This document shows positions 5,160-11,200 of a DNA stretch of 26,111 bases, piece by piece. The notes beneath the pieces are model-generated. The model was given only the letters and a program-made list of their open reading frames with translations, ran no database searches and was not told the origin of the DNA. The stretch spans positions 1-26,111 of the IMG/VR virus record IMGVR_UViG_3300032665_000169; one strand, 5' to 3'. The stretch is from a virus. Every line of letters starts with the position of its first letter. Position 1 is the first letter of the stretch. Made by a program: the position numbers and the translations under genes.

Positions 5160-5362
5160 ATAAAATTCTTGCTCTGCCTGGGCTGTACCCTTAAAGTGGG
5201 CCGTGGCTTCTCAGTGCTAGAGCAGTATACTTTGACAACACATGGCAACGTGCCCTGCCTACTGATTTACTTCGGGAGTCGTTCTAAAGTATATAGATCT
5301 GCTTGGCGCTCACCGTCCAAATCCGGGTTCGTAGCCCGGCGATGCGGCGCTCTAAGAAAAAT
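5160..5362. other. gene-free stretch with a tRNA-Arg-type anticodon hairpin
   Basis: No convincing frame or complete tRNA is seen in these 203 bases. On the minus strand, 5323-5339 is a perfect CCGGG-CTACGAA-CCCGG hairpin whose loop is that of tRNA-Arg(ACG), flanked by direct copies of GAGCGCC, but no acceptor or T arm can be fitted around it. It may be the remains of a tRNA-Arg gene. Confidence 0.35.
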
Positions 5363-5436
5363 TGGCAGGCCCGGAGGGATTTGAACCCCCGCCAACGGTT
5401 TTGGAGACCGGCATGCTACCGTTACACCACGGACCT
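5363..5436 (-). tRNA. tRNA-Trp (CCA)
   Basis: Acceptor AGGTCCG/CGGGCCT pairs fully (one G-U), anticodon loop CTCCAAA (CCA), T loop TTCAAAT, discriminator G as in bacterial tRNA-Trp, encoded 3' CCA. Confidence 0.94.
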
Positions 5437-5443
5437 ACGAAAT

Positions 5444-5517
5444 TGGTTGGCCGAGGAAGAATCGAACTTCCAACTAGGTCTTATCAGGACCTTGTTATAC
5501 CATTTAACTATCGGTCA
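5444..5517 (-). tRNA. tRNA-Ile (GAT), second copy
   Basis: Acceptor TGACCGA/TCGGCCA has one mismatch, anticodon arm AGGTC-CTGATAA-GACCT (GAT), T arm GGAAG-TTCGATT-CTTCC, discriminator A, encoded CCA. It differs in sequence from the Ile tRNA at 620-693. Confidence 0.92.
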
Positions 5518-5534
5518 ATAGATTTTCTATAAAA

Positions 5535-5609
5535 TGGTGCTGGCAGAGAGATTTGAACTCCCAACCTACGGTTTACAAAACCGTTGCACTACCGTTGTGC
5601 TATGCCAGC
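5535..5609 (-). tRNA. tRNA-Thr (TGT)
   Basis: Acceptor GCTGGCA/TGCCAGC is perfect, anticodon arm ACGGT-TTTGTAA-ACCGT (TGT), T arm GGGAG-TTCAAAT-CTCTC, discriminator A, encoded CCA. Confidence 0.95.
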
Positions 5610-5615
5610 ATTATT

Positions 5616-5690
5616 TGGTGGACCTCCGGGGAGTCGAACCCCGAACTTCGCCGTGCAAAGGCGACGTGTTCCCGCTAGCACTAGAGGCCC
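5616..5690 (-). tRNA. tRNA-Ala (TGC), second copy
   Basis: Acceptor GGGCCTC/GAGGTCC pairs fully (one G-U), anticodon arm TCGCC-TTTGCAC-GGCGA (TGC), T loop TTCGACT, discriminator A, encoded CCA. It starts six bases after tRNA-Thr(TGT). Confidence 0.94.
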
Positions 5691-5699
5691 ATATGCAGA

Positions 5700-5784
5700 T
5701 GGTGGGGAGTGTTGGGTTCGAACCAACCGTGCCATTAGGCGCCAGATTTACAGTCTGGTGACCGTCCACTCGATCATACTCCCC
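5700..5784 (-). tRNA. tRNA-Tyr (GTA), copy 2
   Basis: Class II tRNA: acceptor GGGGAGT/ACTCCCC perfect, anticodon arm CCAGA-CTGTAAA-TCTGG (GTA), long variable arm, T arm TTGG-TTCGAAC-CCAA, discriminator A, encoded CCA. The stop codon of the HNH gene ends one base before its 5' end. Confidence 0.95.
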
Positions 5785-5785
5785 A

Positions 5786-6226
5786 TTATTTCTTTAGAGA
5801 AAAGTAGAAATCCTTCCATTTATCTCCTATTTGTTCATCAATATTAACATGCTCTGTAATTTTGCCCGCATGAGTTAATCTATGACAGTTAGGGCATAAT
5901 GCAGTTAAGTTTGAGTTATCATCTGAACCACCTTTGCTTTTGGCTAATATGTGATGTATATCCAGCGATGCTTCTCTCCAACCACATCTTGAACATCCAA
6001 GACCCATTCTTATAAGTATTTTACTTGCGGTTCGTTTACTTACATCTTTTAATCCTGTTGGATTTTTTCCAACAAATGACTTTGCTTGCTTTATCTTTGT
6101 CTCTGTTGTATGTGATTTTCCAGTAAATGTTCCTGGCAACCTATTTGGATTTAGTTTACATCTACTTTCGTGCATGGCAATCAAACCAGCATTTGGAAAT
6201 TTTTTTTGGTAAAAATTACAATTCAT
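5786..6226 (-). CDS. free-standing HNH homing endonuclease
   Basis: This 146-residue protein has an HNH/zinc core at residues 78-118: CSRCGW, then LDIHHILAKSKGG (the first His pair), SNLTALCPNCHRLTH with the N and final H plus the second Cys pair. The N-terminus (CNFYQKKF...MHESRC) resembles a DNA-binding zinc finger that has lost one Cys. It nicks or cuts DNA and promotes gene spread. GGAG precedes the ATG, right after a hairpin (GACTG...CAGTC). The gene lies between a 35-base tRNA-Tyr 5' half (6258-6292) and the complete tRNA-Tyr copy 2, which suggests the tRNA-Tyr anticodon region is its insertion site. Family confidence is high; target and activity are inferred. Confidence 0.87.
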   Translation of the reverse strand: MNCNFYQKKFPNAGLIAMHESRCKLNPNRLPGTFTGKSHTTETKIKQAKSFVGKNPTGLKDVSKRTASKILIRMGLGCSRCGWREASLDIHHILAKSKGGSDDNSNLTALCPNCHRLTHAGKITEHVNIDEQIGDKWKDFYFSLKK

Positions 6227-6257
6227 TTAGTTATCTCCGACTGAGTATAACTATGTA

Positions 6258-6292
6258 TACAGTCCCCCGCTCTCCAACTCAGCCGCTCCCCC
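6258..6292 (-). pseudogene. 5' half of a tRNA-Tyr, ending at the anticodon
   Basis: The minus strand reads GGGGGAGCGGCTGAGTTGG, then GAGAGCGGGGGACTGTA: acceptor 5' strand, D arm, 5' anticodon stem, and the loop up to the GTA anticodon, where similarity stops and the HNH leader begins. GGGGAGC can pair at six of seven positions with the 3' strand of tRNA-Tyr copy 2. Confidence 0.65.
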
Positions 6293-6300
6293 AACATTTA

Positions 6301-6379
6301 TGGTCTCGGTGGCAAGATTTGAACTTGCGATTTCCTGCTCCCAAAGCAGGCGGAATAAGCCAGACTATCCTACACCGAG
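6301..6379 (-). tRNA. tRNA-Pro (TGG)
   Basis: Acceptor CTCGGTG/CACCGAG is perfect, anticodon arm CCTGC-TTTGGGA-GCAGG (TGG), T arm GCAAG-TTCAAAT-CTTGC, discriminator A, encoded CCA. The D region is a little long (79 bases in total). Confidence 0.93.
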
Positions 6380-6830
6380 TTAATTAACAAAACAATTAAC
6401 ACATACTACCTAAAAAAATAGTATCTGTCAATTGTTTTTTTACTTGGGATGGTGGCTTTCCCTCACCACCATCCCATGCATCATCAAAGAAGAAGTTCCC
6501 TATATGGAAACTCCTGCTAGGCGATCTCTATCTAACCTAGCCTCGAATCGGTATCCGGCACACAAGCCTTGTTGCCCTCCTCGAGTCCCCAGCCTCTGGA
6601 TTTGTGCGTCAAATCCTGGCCCTGGGTAACCAAACCCGTCGTCAAGTTCACAAACTCAACCTAACAAAAACCCCGGTAAGCTGTTGCTTCCGGGGTCTGT
6701 CACATGCTTGTCTATAAGTTTAGACTAAGTGACAGACCTCCACACGGGATTACTAGCCTGTTGGCGTGTAAAAATCCAGAGTGTATAATGTTCTTGTGTC
6801 ATAGTTTATGAATTCTCGTTCCTTCTTATG
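6380..6830 (-). ncRNA. candidate structured non-coding RNA upstream of the tRNA array
   Basis: This stretch has no convincing gene but many hairpins: GGGATGGTGG and its exact complement (6446-6455/6466-6475), GCTAGG/CCTAGC (near 6520), GGCA...TGCC (6557-6576), GGATTTG/CAAATCC (6598-6616), a terminator-like stem (6671-6695), and a nested stem GGTCTGTCAC/GTGACAGACC (6694-6738) with GTCTA/TAGAC inside. Two perfect late octamers lie just upstream on the minus strand. Large ornate RNAs next to phage tRNA clusters (GOLLD, ROOL) are known; identity with either is not shown. A 25-codon frame (6725-6802, minus) ending in TAG is also present and may be chance. Confidence 0.4.
6666..6695 (-). terminator. 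rho-independent terminator-like hairpin
   Basis: On the minus strand, CCCCGG-AAGC-AACA-GCTT-A-CCGGGG is followed by TTTTTG. The stem is GC-rich with one bulged A. It would end transcripts coming from the genes upstream of 6900, unless read through into the tRNA array. Confidence 0.7.
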
Positions 6831-6834
6831 TCAC

Positions 6835-6858
6835 TATTTATAGCGCGTTTTATTTATA
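6835..6858 (-). promoter_or_regulatory. tandem late promoters TATAAATA
   Basis: Two perfect TATAAATA octamers on the minus strand (6851-6858 and 6835-6842), 16 bases apart, match the T4 late-promoter consensus exactly. They point toward the hairpin-rich region and the tRNA array and lie downstream of the 195-residue gene's stop codon. Confidence 0.65.
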
Positions 6859-6909
6859 TGTCAATTGGAAAAAAGCTTATTTTAGACATTTTTTTATAAT
6901 TTTTTGATT

Positions 6910-7497
6910 TTAATCCTCATCATCGTCCTCATCATCGTCCCTGTCGTCCAATTCATCGTTTTCAAGTTGCCGCAATAATTCAGGATCGTCGTAGGCTCTA
7001 AAATAGGTTTCGTTTGGCTGAAGAACTCTGTAACTGCCTTGGAACACCAGTGCCATCATGACTAGGTCTTCTTGGCGTTTGATGTCACACATGGCAAATC
7101 GGCTGCCGCAACTGCCCTGAATGTTTTTTATGGTAGAGTGCTTAACGGCATTGTCTTTTAACCAACTGGCTATTTCAGCAAATCGGCTTGTAATTAGAAT
7201 TCGTGCGTAGTTTCTTTTCATAGCACGCAGCCGAGCAAGATCCGCACTGGTTAATTCTGAAAACACAGCACAGTTCTCGTCGTCAATTGTCAGCAGGGCA
7301 TTTTTAAACTTGAGCGATCCCTTTGTTGCGGTATTGTCAGGTGTTTCTTTGGTACTCCATGCCATGTTTGATGTAACATGCTCAACATACAACGTCTTAC
7401 CACCTGTTTTAATAGTCCACATAGGTGTTGTTGGATCTACCAAATGGTGTTTATTGAAATGAAATACAGCTTCTTTACATGCGATTTCTACGGTCAT
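6910..7497 (-). CDS. hypothetical protein with acidic C-terminal tail
   Basis: The protein has 195 residues; ATG follows AGGAG with good spacing, and the stop is TAA. The body has mixed alpha/beta composition with a basic patch (RLRAMKRNYARILITSR) and a lone CDIKRQED segment. The last 25 residues are nearly all Asp and Glu (ELDDRDDDEDDDED). Such tails mimic DNA charge in some phage proteins or simply aid solubility; neither is shown here. No family is recognised. A terminator lies upstream (7529-7559) with TTGACA beside it, so the gene is probably transcribed separately from the suppressor tRNA and the genes above. Confidence 0.75.
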   Translation of the reverse strand: MTVEIACKEAVFHFNKHHLVDPTTPMWTIKTGGKTLYVEHVTSNMAWSTKETPDNTATKGSLKFKNALLTIDDENCAVFSELTSADLARLRAMKRNYARILITSRFAEIASWLKDNAVKHSTIKNIQGSCGSRFAMCDIKRQEDLVMMALVFQGSYRVLQPNETYFRAYDDPELLRQLENDELDDRDDDEDDDED

Positions 7498-7528
7498 TTT
7501 ATTGCTCCTTTGTTGATTTTTGTGTCAA

Positions 7529-7559
7529 GAAAAAACCCACGCAGAAGACCGCGTGGGTT
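7529..7559 (-). terminator. rho-independent terminator
   Basis: On the minus strand, AACCCACGC-GGTCTTCT-GCGTGGGTT forms a perfect 9-bp stem followed by a run of T. It closes the transcript carrying the suppressor tRNA and the genes upstream of it. Confidence 0.85.
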
Positions 7560-7629
7560 TGAGTTATAGATATTAGGTTATTATTTTTGTTTAAGTTCTA
7601 CAGTTCGCGCATGATTGTCTTTTTATAGT

Positions 7630-7703
7630 TGGCGCTCCGCACGGTATTCGAAACCGTTCTGCAGGATTTTAGAGATCTCCGCTGACCATCAGCAAAGCGG
7701 AGC
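7630..7703 (-). tRNA. amber-suppressor tRNA (anticodon CTA)
   Basis: Complete cloverleaf on the minus strand: acceptor GCTCCGC/GCGGAGC perfect, D arm TGCT/AGCG around GATGGTC, anticodon arm GAGAT-CTCTAAA-ATCCT (one A-C mismatch, one G-U) with anticodon CTA, T arm ACGGT-TTCGAAT-ACCGT perfect, discriminator G, encoded CCA. CTA reads UAG. G73 would suit Gln charging, but the first pair G-C is not Gln-like, so the inserted amino acid is uncertain. It stands apart from the main array with its own sigma70-like promoter and a terminator. Confidence 0.85.
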
Positions 7704-7714
7704 AAGTAAGTAGT

Positions 7715-7742
7715 AATATAGCATAAATTTCTATCATGTCAA
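7715..7742 (-). promoter_or_regulatory. sigma70-like promoter of the suppressor tRNA
   Basis: TTGACA (7737-7742) and TATATT (7715-7720) on the minus strand, 16 bases apart, with the predicted start a few bases before the tRNA 5' end at 7703. A host-type promoter points to early expression. TTGACA overlaps the stop of the deoxyribosyltransferase-like gene. Confidence 0.7.
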
Positions 7743-8209
7743 CCCCAAGTTTTCTTTACTACAGCACATAGTTCATTCCAACCGGGTGCAGCATGTAGAA
7801 TATATTTCTCTTCGGGATGTTCTAGTTTGATCTGAACTTTTAGGTCAAATGCACGTTGATATTCCGGGTGCCAACCTATAACCAATCTTACATTTCTGTG
7901 CTTAGCACGATGCAGCATACCACCTAACTCAAATAGGCTAATAGGACAAAGTGTTTCTTTTGGAAACCAAAATATACAAGCATCTACTAAACCAAGTGCT
8001 TTGTGTTCCCAAGTAATCTGTTCCTCTGCAGTTGCGCCTGTATTATCAAACCCAATTTCTCTGCGAGGATTGACAACATCAAATATATTGCTATCAATTA
8101 AGGTGACAATTTCACTTTGCCAATCAGGACAATTGCTAATTCCTCCAGCGACAAATACACTTTGTCGCTGAAAGGGCCATGGTAAAAGATCTGGTGATTT
8201 GTATAACAT
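7739..8209 (-). CDS. nucleoside 2-deoxyribosyltransferase-like protein
   Basis: The protein has 156 residues. The N-terminal strand and loop SVFVAGGISNCPDWQ and the mid-protein EEQITWEHKALGLVDACIF are the signature of the nucleoside 2-deoxyribosyltransferase-like superfamily, with the catalytic-type Glu expected in CPISLFELGGML. Members cleave or transfer the N-glycosidic bond of nucleosides or nucleotides, and phage versions are usually linked to nucleotide salvage or modified bases. The gene follows the 70-residue unknown by 18 bases on the same strand and lacks a clear Shine-Dalgarno, so it may be translationally linked to it. The stop is TGA. Family likely; substrate unknown. Confidence 0.75.
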   Translation of the reverse strand: MLYKSPDLLPWPFQRQSVFVAGGISNCPDWQSEIVTLIDSNIFDVVNPRREIGFDNTGATAEEQITWEHKALGLVDACIFWFPKETLCPISLFELGGMLHRAKHRNVRLVIGWHPEYQRAFDLKVQIKLEHPEEKYILHAAPGWNELCAVVKKTWG

Positions 8210-8227
8210 GATTTTATGTGCAGTTAT

Positions 8228-8440
8228 TTACGTATCTCGTTCCATTTCTGTTACTTCTTTTGCAAGTGCCAGCATTTCGTCTACAGTGTTGCATAGAATT
8301 TTTGCGGTAACATAGTCGTCTTTTTTATTTCTACCAGAAACTTCAACCATAAAACCATTATCATACATGTTGACACAGAAGCTTTCATTAACTTTGATCA
8401 ACTTGTCTGACAATTTAGAGACTGTTTTGGTGACTGCCAT
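8228..8440 (-). CDS. small hypothetical protein
   Basis: The protein has 70 residues, lying between the peroxiredoxin gene (13-base gap) and the deoxyribosyltransferase-like gene (18-base gap) on the same strand, so probably co-transcribed. An N-terminal basic stretch is followed by a predicted beta-hairpin (SFCVNMYDNGFMVEVSGR) and a C-terminal helix (VDEMLALAKEVTEMERD). Translation start at ATG with a modest AGG upstream. No family is recognised, but the compact alpha/beta pattern and close spacing support a real gene. Confidence 0.7.
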   Translation of the reverse strand: MAVTKTVSKLSDKLIKVNESFCVNMYDNGFMVEVSGRNKKDDYVTAKILCNTVDEMLALAKEVTEMERDT

Positions 8441-8453
8441 TTGAATTACCTGA

Positions 8454-8978
8454 TTAAGTTAATGTTTTAATGCGCTCTAGAATAGTTTGAGGGCTGCTTT
8501 CACCATAAGGATCAGATTCTGCATTATCACAATAACCCGGTTCTGGCCACAGCGCTAGAATCTCACAGTTATCGACCAGCATTGCATAACGCCAACTACG
8601 CATGCCAAATCCTAAGTTATCCTTATTAACTAGCATACCCATCATACGTGTAAATGTCCCGCTACCATCTGGAATCAACTTTACACGATTTACACACTGC
8701 TGCTTACCCCATGCATTCATAACAAAGGCATCGTTAACTGAAATACAGTAGATTTCGTCAACTCCTAAAGCACGAAACTCTTCATATAGAGTTTCAAAGT
8801 CTGGCAGCTGATATGTACTGCAGGTTGGGGTGAATGCACCAGGAAGGCTAAAAACAACCACACGTTTGCCGGCGAAATAATCGGCAGTGGTTATATCTTG
8901 CCAACGATAGGGATTTGGACCAGAAATACTTTCATCACGAACTCTAGTCTTAAATGTCACATTGGGTACAAGTACCAT
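8454..8978 (-). CDS. peroxiredoxin (Prx5/AhpC-TSA type)
   Basis: The protein has 174 residues, a full-length Prx5-type peroxiredoxin. VVFSLPGAFTPTCS holds the peroxidatic Cys within PGAFTPxC, with SVNDAFVMNAWGK and the conserved Arg region FGMRSWRYAMLVD following. The family reduces peroxides through this Cys, using thiol donors. In a phage it would act as an auxiliary stress gene protecting the infected cell or virion DNA. The ATG follows GGAG, and a strong sigma70-like promoter (TTGACA-16-TATAAC, 9007-9034) lies upstream, so it should be expressed early and lead the downstream minus-strand genes. Assignment is confident; the role in infection is inferred. Confidence 0.9.
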   Translation of the reverse strand: MVLVPNVTFKTRVRDESISGPNPYRWQDITTADYFAGKRVVVFSLPGAFTPTCSTYQLPDFETLYEEFRALGVDEIYCISVNDAFVMNAWGKQQCVNRVKLIPDGSGTFTRMMGMLVNKDNLGFGMRSWRYAMLVDNCEILALWPEPGYCDNAESDPYGESSPQTILERIKTLT

Positions 8979-9006
8979 AATGCTCTCCTTTTTTTATACA
9001 GTTATA

Positions 9007-9034
9007 GTTATAAGTGCAATCAAATAGATGTCAA
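9007..9034 (-). promoter_or_regulatory. sigma70-like promoter of the peroxiredoxin operon
   Basis: TTGACA (9029-9034) and TATAAC (9007-9012) on the minus strand with a 16-base spacer, directly after the terminator of the outer-membrane gene and before the GGAG of the peroxiredoxin gene. Confidence 0.7.
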
Positions 9035-9046
9035 TTATCTAAATGA

Positions 9047-9080
9047 ATAAAAAATAAGGCGATAGGAATCCTATCGCCTT
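9047..9080 (-). terminator. rho-independent terminator of the outer-membrane protein gene
   Basis: AAGGCGATAGG and its complement (9056-9066/9070-9080) form a perfect 11-bp stem with a three-base loop, followed on the minus strand by ATTTTTTATT. It starts about 20 bases after the stop codon at 9102. Confidence 0.9.
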
Positions 9081-9101
9081 ATAGTTTGTATCTTGCAAGT
9101 T

Positions 9102-9614
9102 TTAGAACTTGTAAGAAACGTTAACACCTACTGCATTAGCACTTGGTGTTCCTTTATTATACCCGTCAACATAGGTATAACGTAGATCAAGCCCTACTCG
9201 ATCATTAACATCATACATAAGACCGCCACCTACGTTCCAAATAGGTGCAGTTTGGATGGTATTGGAATGATTAGCATATGTAAAATCATAACCAGTACCA
9301 ACGAGCGCATATGGCTTTAGCTTTAGACCATTAACAGCTACAGGGATTCCTGCAATACCATTAATAGTGGTGCTTGTTGAAGCACGTTGATTTCCGTTTG
9401 CAAAACCTGCATCCAGATCAAACTCTGCACTGAGATATTTGTTGAAATCATATCCAGCAAATACACCAGCTGCTCTAGTATCGCTAGCTTTAGCGCCTGA
9501 TGGTTGTACCCAATTACCGCCAACTCCGGCATAAACTCCAGATGCACTCTGTGCATTTGCAGATCCTGCGGCAACGGTTGCCGCCATAACAGCAGCCAAT
9601 ACTAACTTCTTCAT
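9102..9614 (-). CDS. outer-membrane beta-barrel protein (OmpA/porin-like) with signal peptide
   Basis: The protein has 170 residues. MKKLVLAAVMAATVAAGSANA is a classic Sec signal peptide with a predicted AxA cleavage site before QS. The mature part alternates hydrophobic and polar residues (SGVYAGVGGNWV, GVFAGYDF, YSL-type strands, GLDLRYTYVDGY) and ends in VGVNVSYKF, the C-terminal aromatic signal for BAM-mediated insertion. About eight strands fit an OmpA/OmpW-like small barrel. It would be exported to the host outer membrane, perhaps altering the surface to block superinfection. It has its own AGGAGG site, promoter-like sequence and terminator, as an independent accessory gene. The fold call is confident; the function is inferred. 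Confidence 0.85.
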   Translation of the reverse strand: MKKLVLAAVMAATVAAGSANAQSASGVYAGVGGNWVQPSGAKASDTRAAGVFAGYDFNKYLSAEFDLDAGFANGNQRASTSTTINGIAGIPVAVNGLKLKPYALVGTGYDFTYANHSNTIQTAPIWNVGGGLMYDVNDRVGLDLRYTYVDGYNKGTPSANAVGVNVSYKF

Positions 9615-9643
9615 TGTAATCCTCCTTTGGTTGGATAGTGTTG

Positions 9644-9672
9644 TTTATATTACATAGAATTGAAAAACGCAA
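9644..9672 (-). promoter_or_regulatory. possible sigma70-like promoter for the outer-membrane protein gene
   Basis: TATAAA (9644-9649) with TTGCGT (9667-9672) 17 bases upstream on the minus strand, about 30 bases before the ATG. The -35 is weak. The 190-base gap to the ATPase gene otherwise holds only AT-rich sequence. Confidence 0.45.
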
Positions 9673-9803
9673 GTCATCAACTCCATTACAATCATAATTT
9701 TTTTGATTAAAAATTACAATTGTTTTATTTGTGAAACCATCGTAGGTTTCAAATCTCATACCTGAATAGTAATATTATACAAAAATTTTTGTGCGACGCC
9801 AAA

Positions 9804-10346
9804 TTATTGTTGAAGACCCTGAACAGATGGTAATACTATGGTGTTCATAATGCTATCTACGGCTAACTCACCGCCTTGTATGATAGAAAATGAGACTTTG
9901 CATGCATCTAGTAAATTAACCACTTTACGGTCATAAACTTCTGCTTCGTCTTGATCTTTTTGATTTCGGCCTATTGGATTATACCCAAAGCGACGTTTTA
10001 ATAAAAAATTATGATTGTGGTATTTGTTAAAGACTTCCATAACCAATTTTGGAAAATTTTCGCTTAAAACGCCCGGCTTAATGTAAACAAGGCCTAGTGG
10101 GATAGGACTGTCTGTTATTACCCATTCAATTCCGCTGTCAACTAATCTAGCTATTCTTCTTTGCTGCTTTGCGAAAATATAAATCTGGTCATCTAGTAAA
10201 TCGTTACGCTTTTCCCAGGTTGCGTCTTTAGCATATTCAGTTACTAGTTCGACGTTTAACTGCTCTTTTTTCATAGCGTAAAATAAACCGGCTGCTGCTG
10301 TACTTTTACCGGTACCCGGACCACCCCATAAGTTTATTACCTGCAT
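9804..10346 (-). CDS. P-loop ATPase/kinase-like protein
   Basis: The protein has 180 residues. MQVINLWGGPGTGKSTAAA is a Walker A loop on the first strand, and WVITDSPIPLGLVY carries a Walker-B-like Asp followed by a DSP motif as in nucleoside kinases and NadR-type ATPases. LLKRRFGYNPIGR supplies a likely lid Arg cluster. Phage proteins of this size and layout are annotated as AAA-type or NadR/kinase-like ATPases; a nucleotide or nucleoside kinase role is possible but the substrate cannot be read. It starts three bases after the stop of the exonuclease gene, indicating coupled translation. The stop is TAA. Confidence 0.75.
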   Translation of the reverse strand: MQVINLWGGPGTGKSTAAAGLFYAMKKEQLNVELVTEYAKDATWEKRNDLLDDQIYIFAKQQRRIARLVDSGIEWVITDSPIPLGLVYIKPGVLSENFPKLVMEVFNKYHNHNFLLKRRFGYNPIGRNQKDQDEAEVYDRKVVNLLDACKVSFSIIQGGELAVDSIMNTIVLPSVQGLQQ

Positions 10347-10349
10347 CTG

Positions 10350-11159
10350 TTATGATTCCAATCGTCTTTCAAGTTCTTGTCTTACACTTTCAGCTAAGTC
10401 AAAATCATAGTCTTTTTTGTCTTCGTTGAGTGCATCTAAATTCTGTAATGCCCATACATAGTAGTCATCTGGAATTTCACTGAGATCCTTGCCTTTATTT
10501 TTTCCAAAAGGCCACTTGCTGTAAACCATAGGCTGCCAACATAGTTCATAAACTTGATCAGCTATGTCACTTTCATCTGTTATATGTCCCATAGCAAGAG
10601 CATAATCCACAAGGAACTCAAACAGTATTGCGCATACCAATGTATCATCGCCCGCTCTGTGCTCCACTGTGTTGTCGTCCACTGGTAGGTCTAGTCGGTA
10701 TCTCAAATAACTTAAATTATATTGCATATTTGCAAAATCAAAATCTATCAGTTGTCGTGCTAGTCTATAGGTGCAGATCCAGTTTTTGCGGTCACATGCA
10801 ATTGCTTCCAGTTTGGATTCGCCTGCTTCGTTCCAAGCTTTTGCGAGAACCTGTTGATCGTAGCTGCAATTATGTGCAACAAGAAATTTTGATTCTGCAG
10901 GGCGTAAAATGGAAGCAACGCTGTCGAGACTCTCGGCAAAGGTTGGCAAACCTGCAATCATTCTACTACTAATACGAGTTTTGGCACTGGCCTCAGGTGG
11001 GATACCATTTACAGCACCTAGCAGCTTGGCAGAAACTGTCCAATTATTGCCATCGTATGTTGCTCCGGCTATCTCTACAATTTCTGCGTCTTCAGGGTAA
11101 AGATTGGTAGTTTCTGTATCTATAACAGTAACTGAAGACAAAAATTTATTTTTATACAT
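10350..11159 (-). CDS. DnaQ-like DEDDh exonuclease with ExoX-type C-terminal domain
   Basis: The protein has about 269 residues. VTVIDTETTNLYP gives the ExoI motif (DxE), LVAHNCSYDQQVL the ExoII Asp, and EHRAGDDTLVCAILFEFL the ExoIII HxxxxD, a complete DEDDh 3'-5' exonuclease. The C-terminal YSKWPFGKNKGKDLSEIPDDYYVWAL is the small domain often found with exodeoxyribonuclease X and in phage proteins. It likely trims or degrades DNA or RNA ends during replication or repair. I chose the ATG at 11159; an in-frame GTG at 11174 would add five residues. The ATG lies one base after AAGAAGG, too close for an ideal site, so the start is uncertain. Confidence 0.82.
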   Translation of the reverse strand: MYKNKFLSSVTVIDTETTNLYPEDAEIVEIAGATYDGNNWTVSAKLLGAVNGIPPEASAKTRISSRMIAGLPTFAESLDSVASILRPAESKFLVAHNCSYDQQVLAKAWNEAGESKLEAIACDRKNWICTYRLARQLIDFDFANMQYNLSYLRYRLDLPVDDNTVEHRAGDDTLVCAILFEFLVDYALAMGHITDESDIADQVYELCWQPMVYSKWPFGKNKGKDLSEIPDDYYVWALQNLDALNEDKKDYDFDLAESVRQELERRLES

Positions 11160-11200
11160 GCCTTCTTTATACACAAAGTATCGCTAGGTTCACAAGTTCT

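Noticed and set aside
4892-5248. 118-codon minus-strand frame read from 5248
   Set aside because: Its first half overlaps tRNA-His completely. Only the part from the ATG at 5014, which has AGAAGG, is kept.
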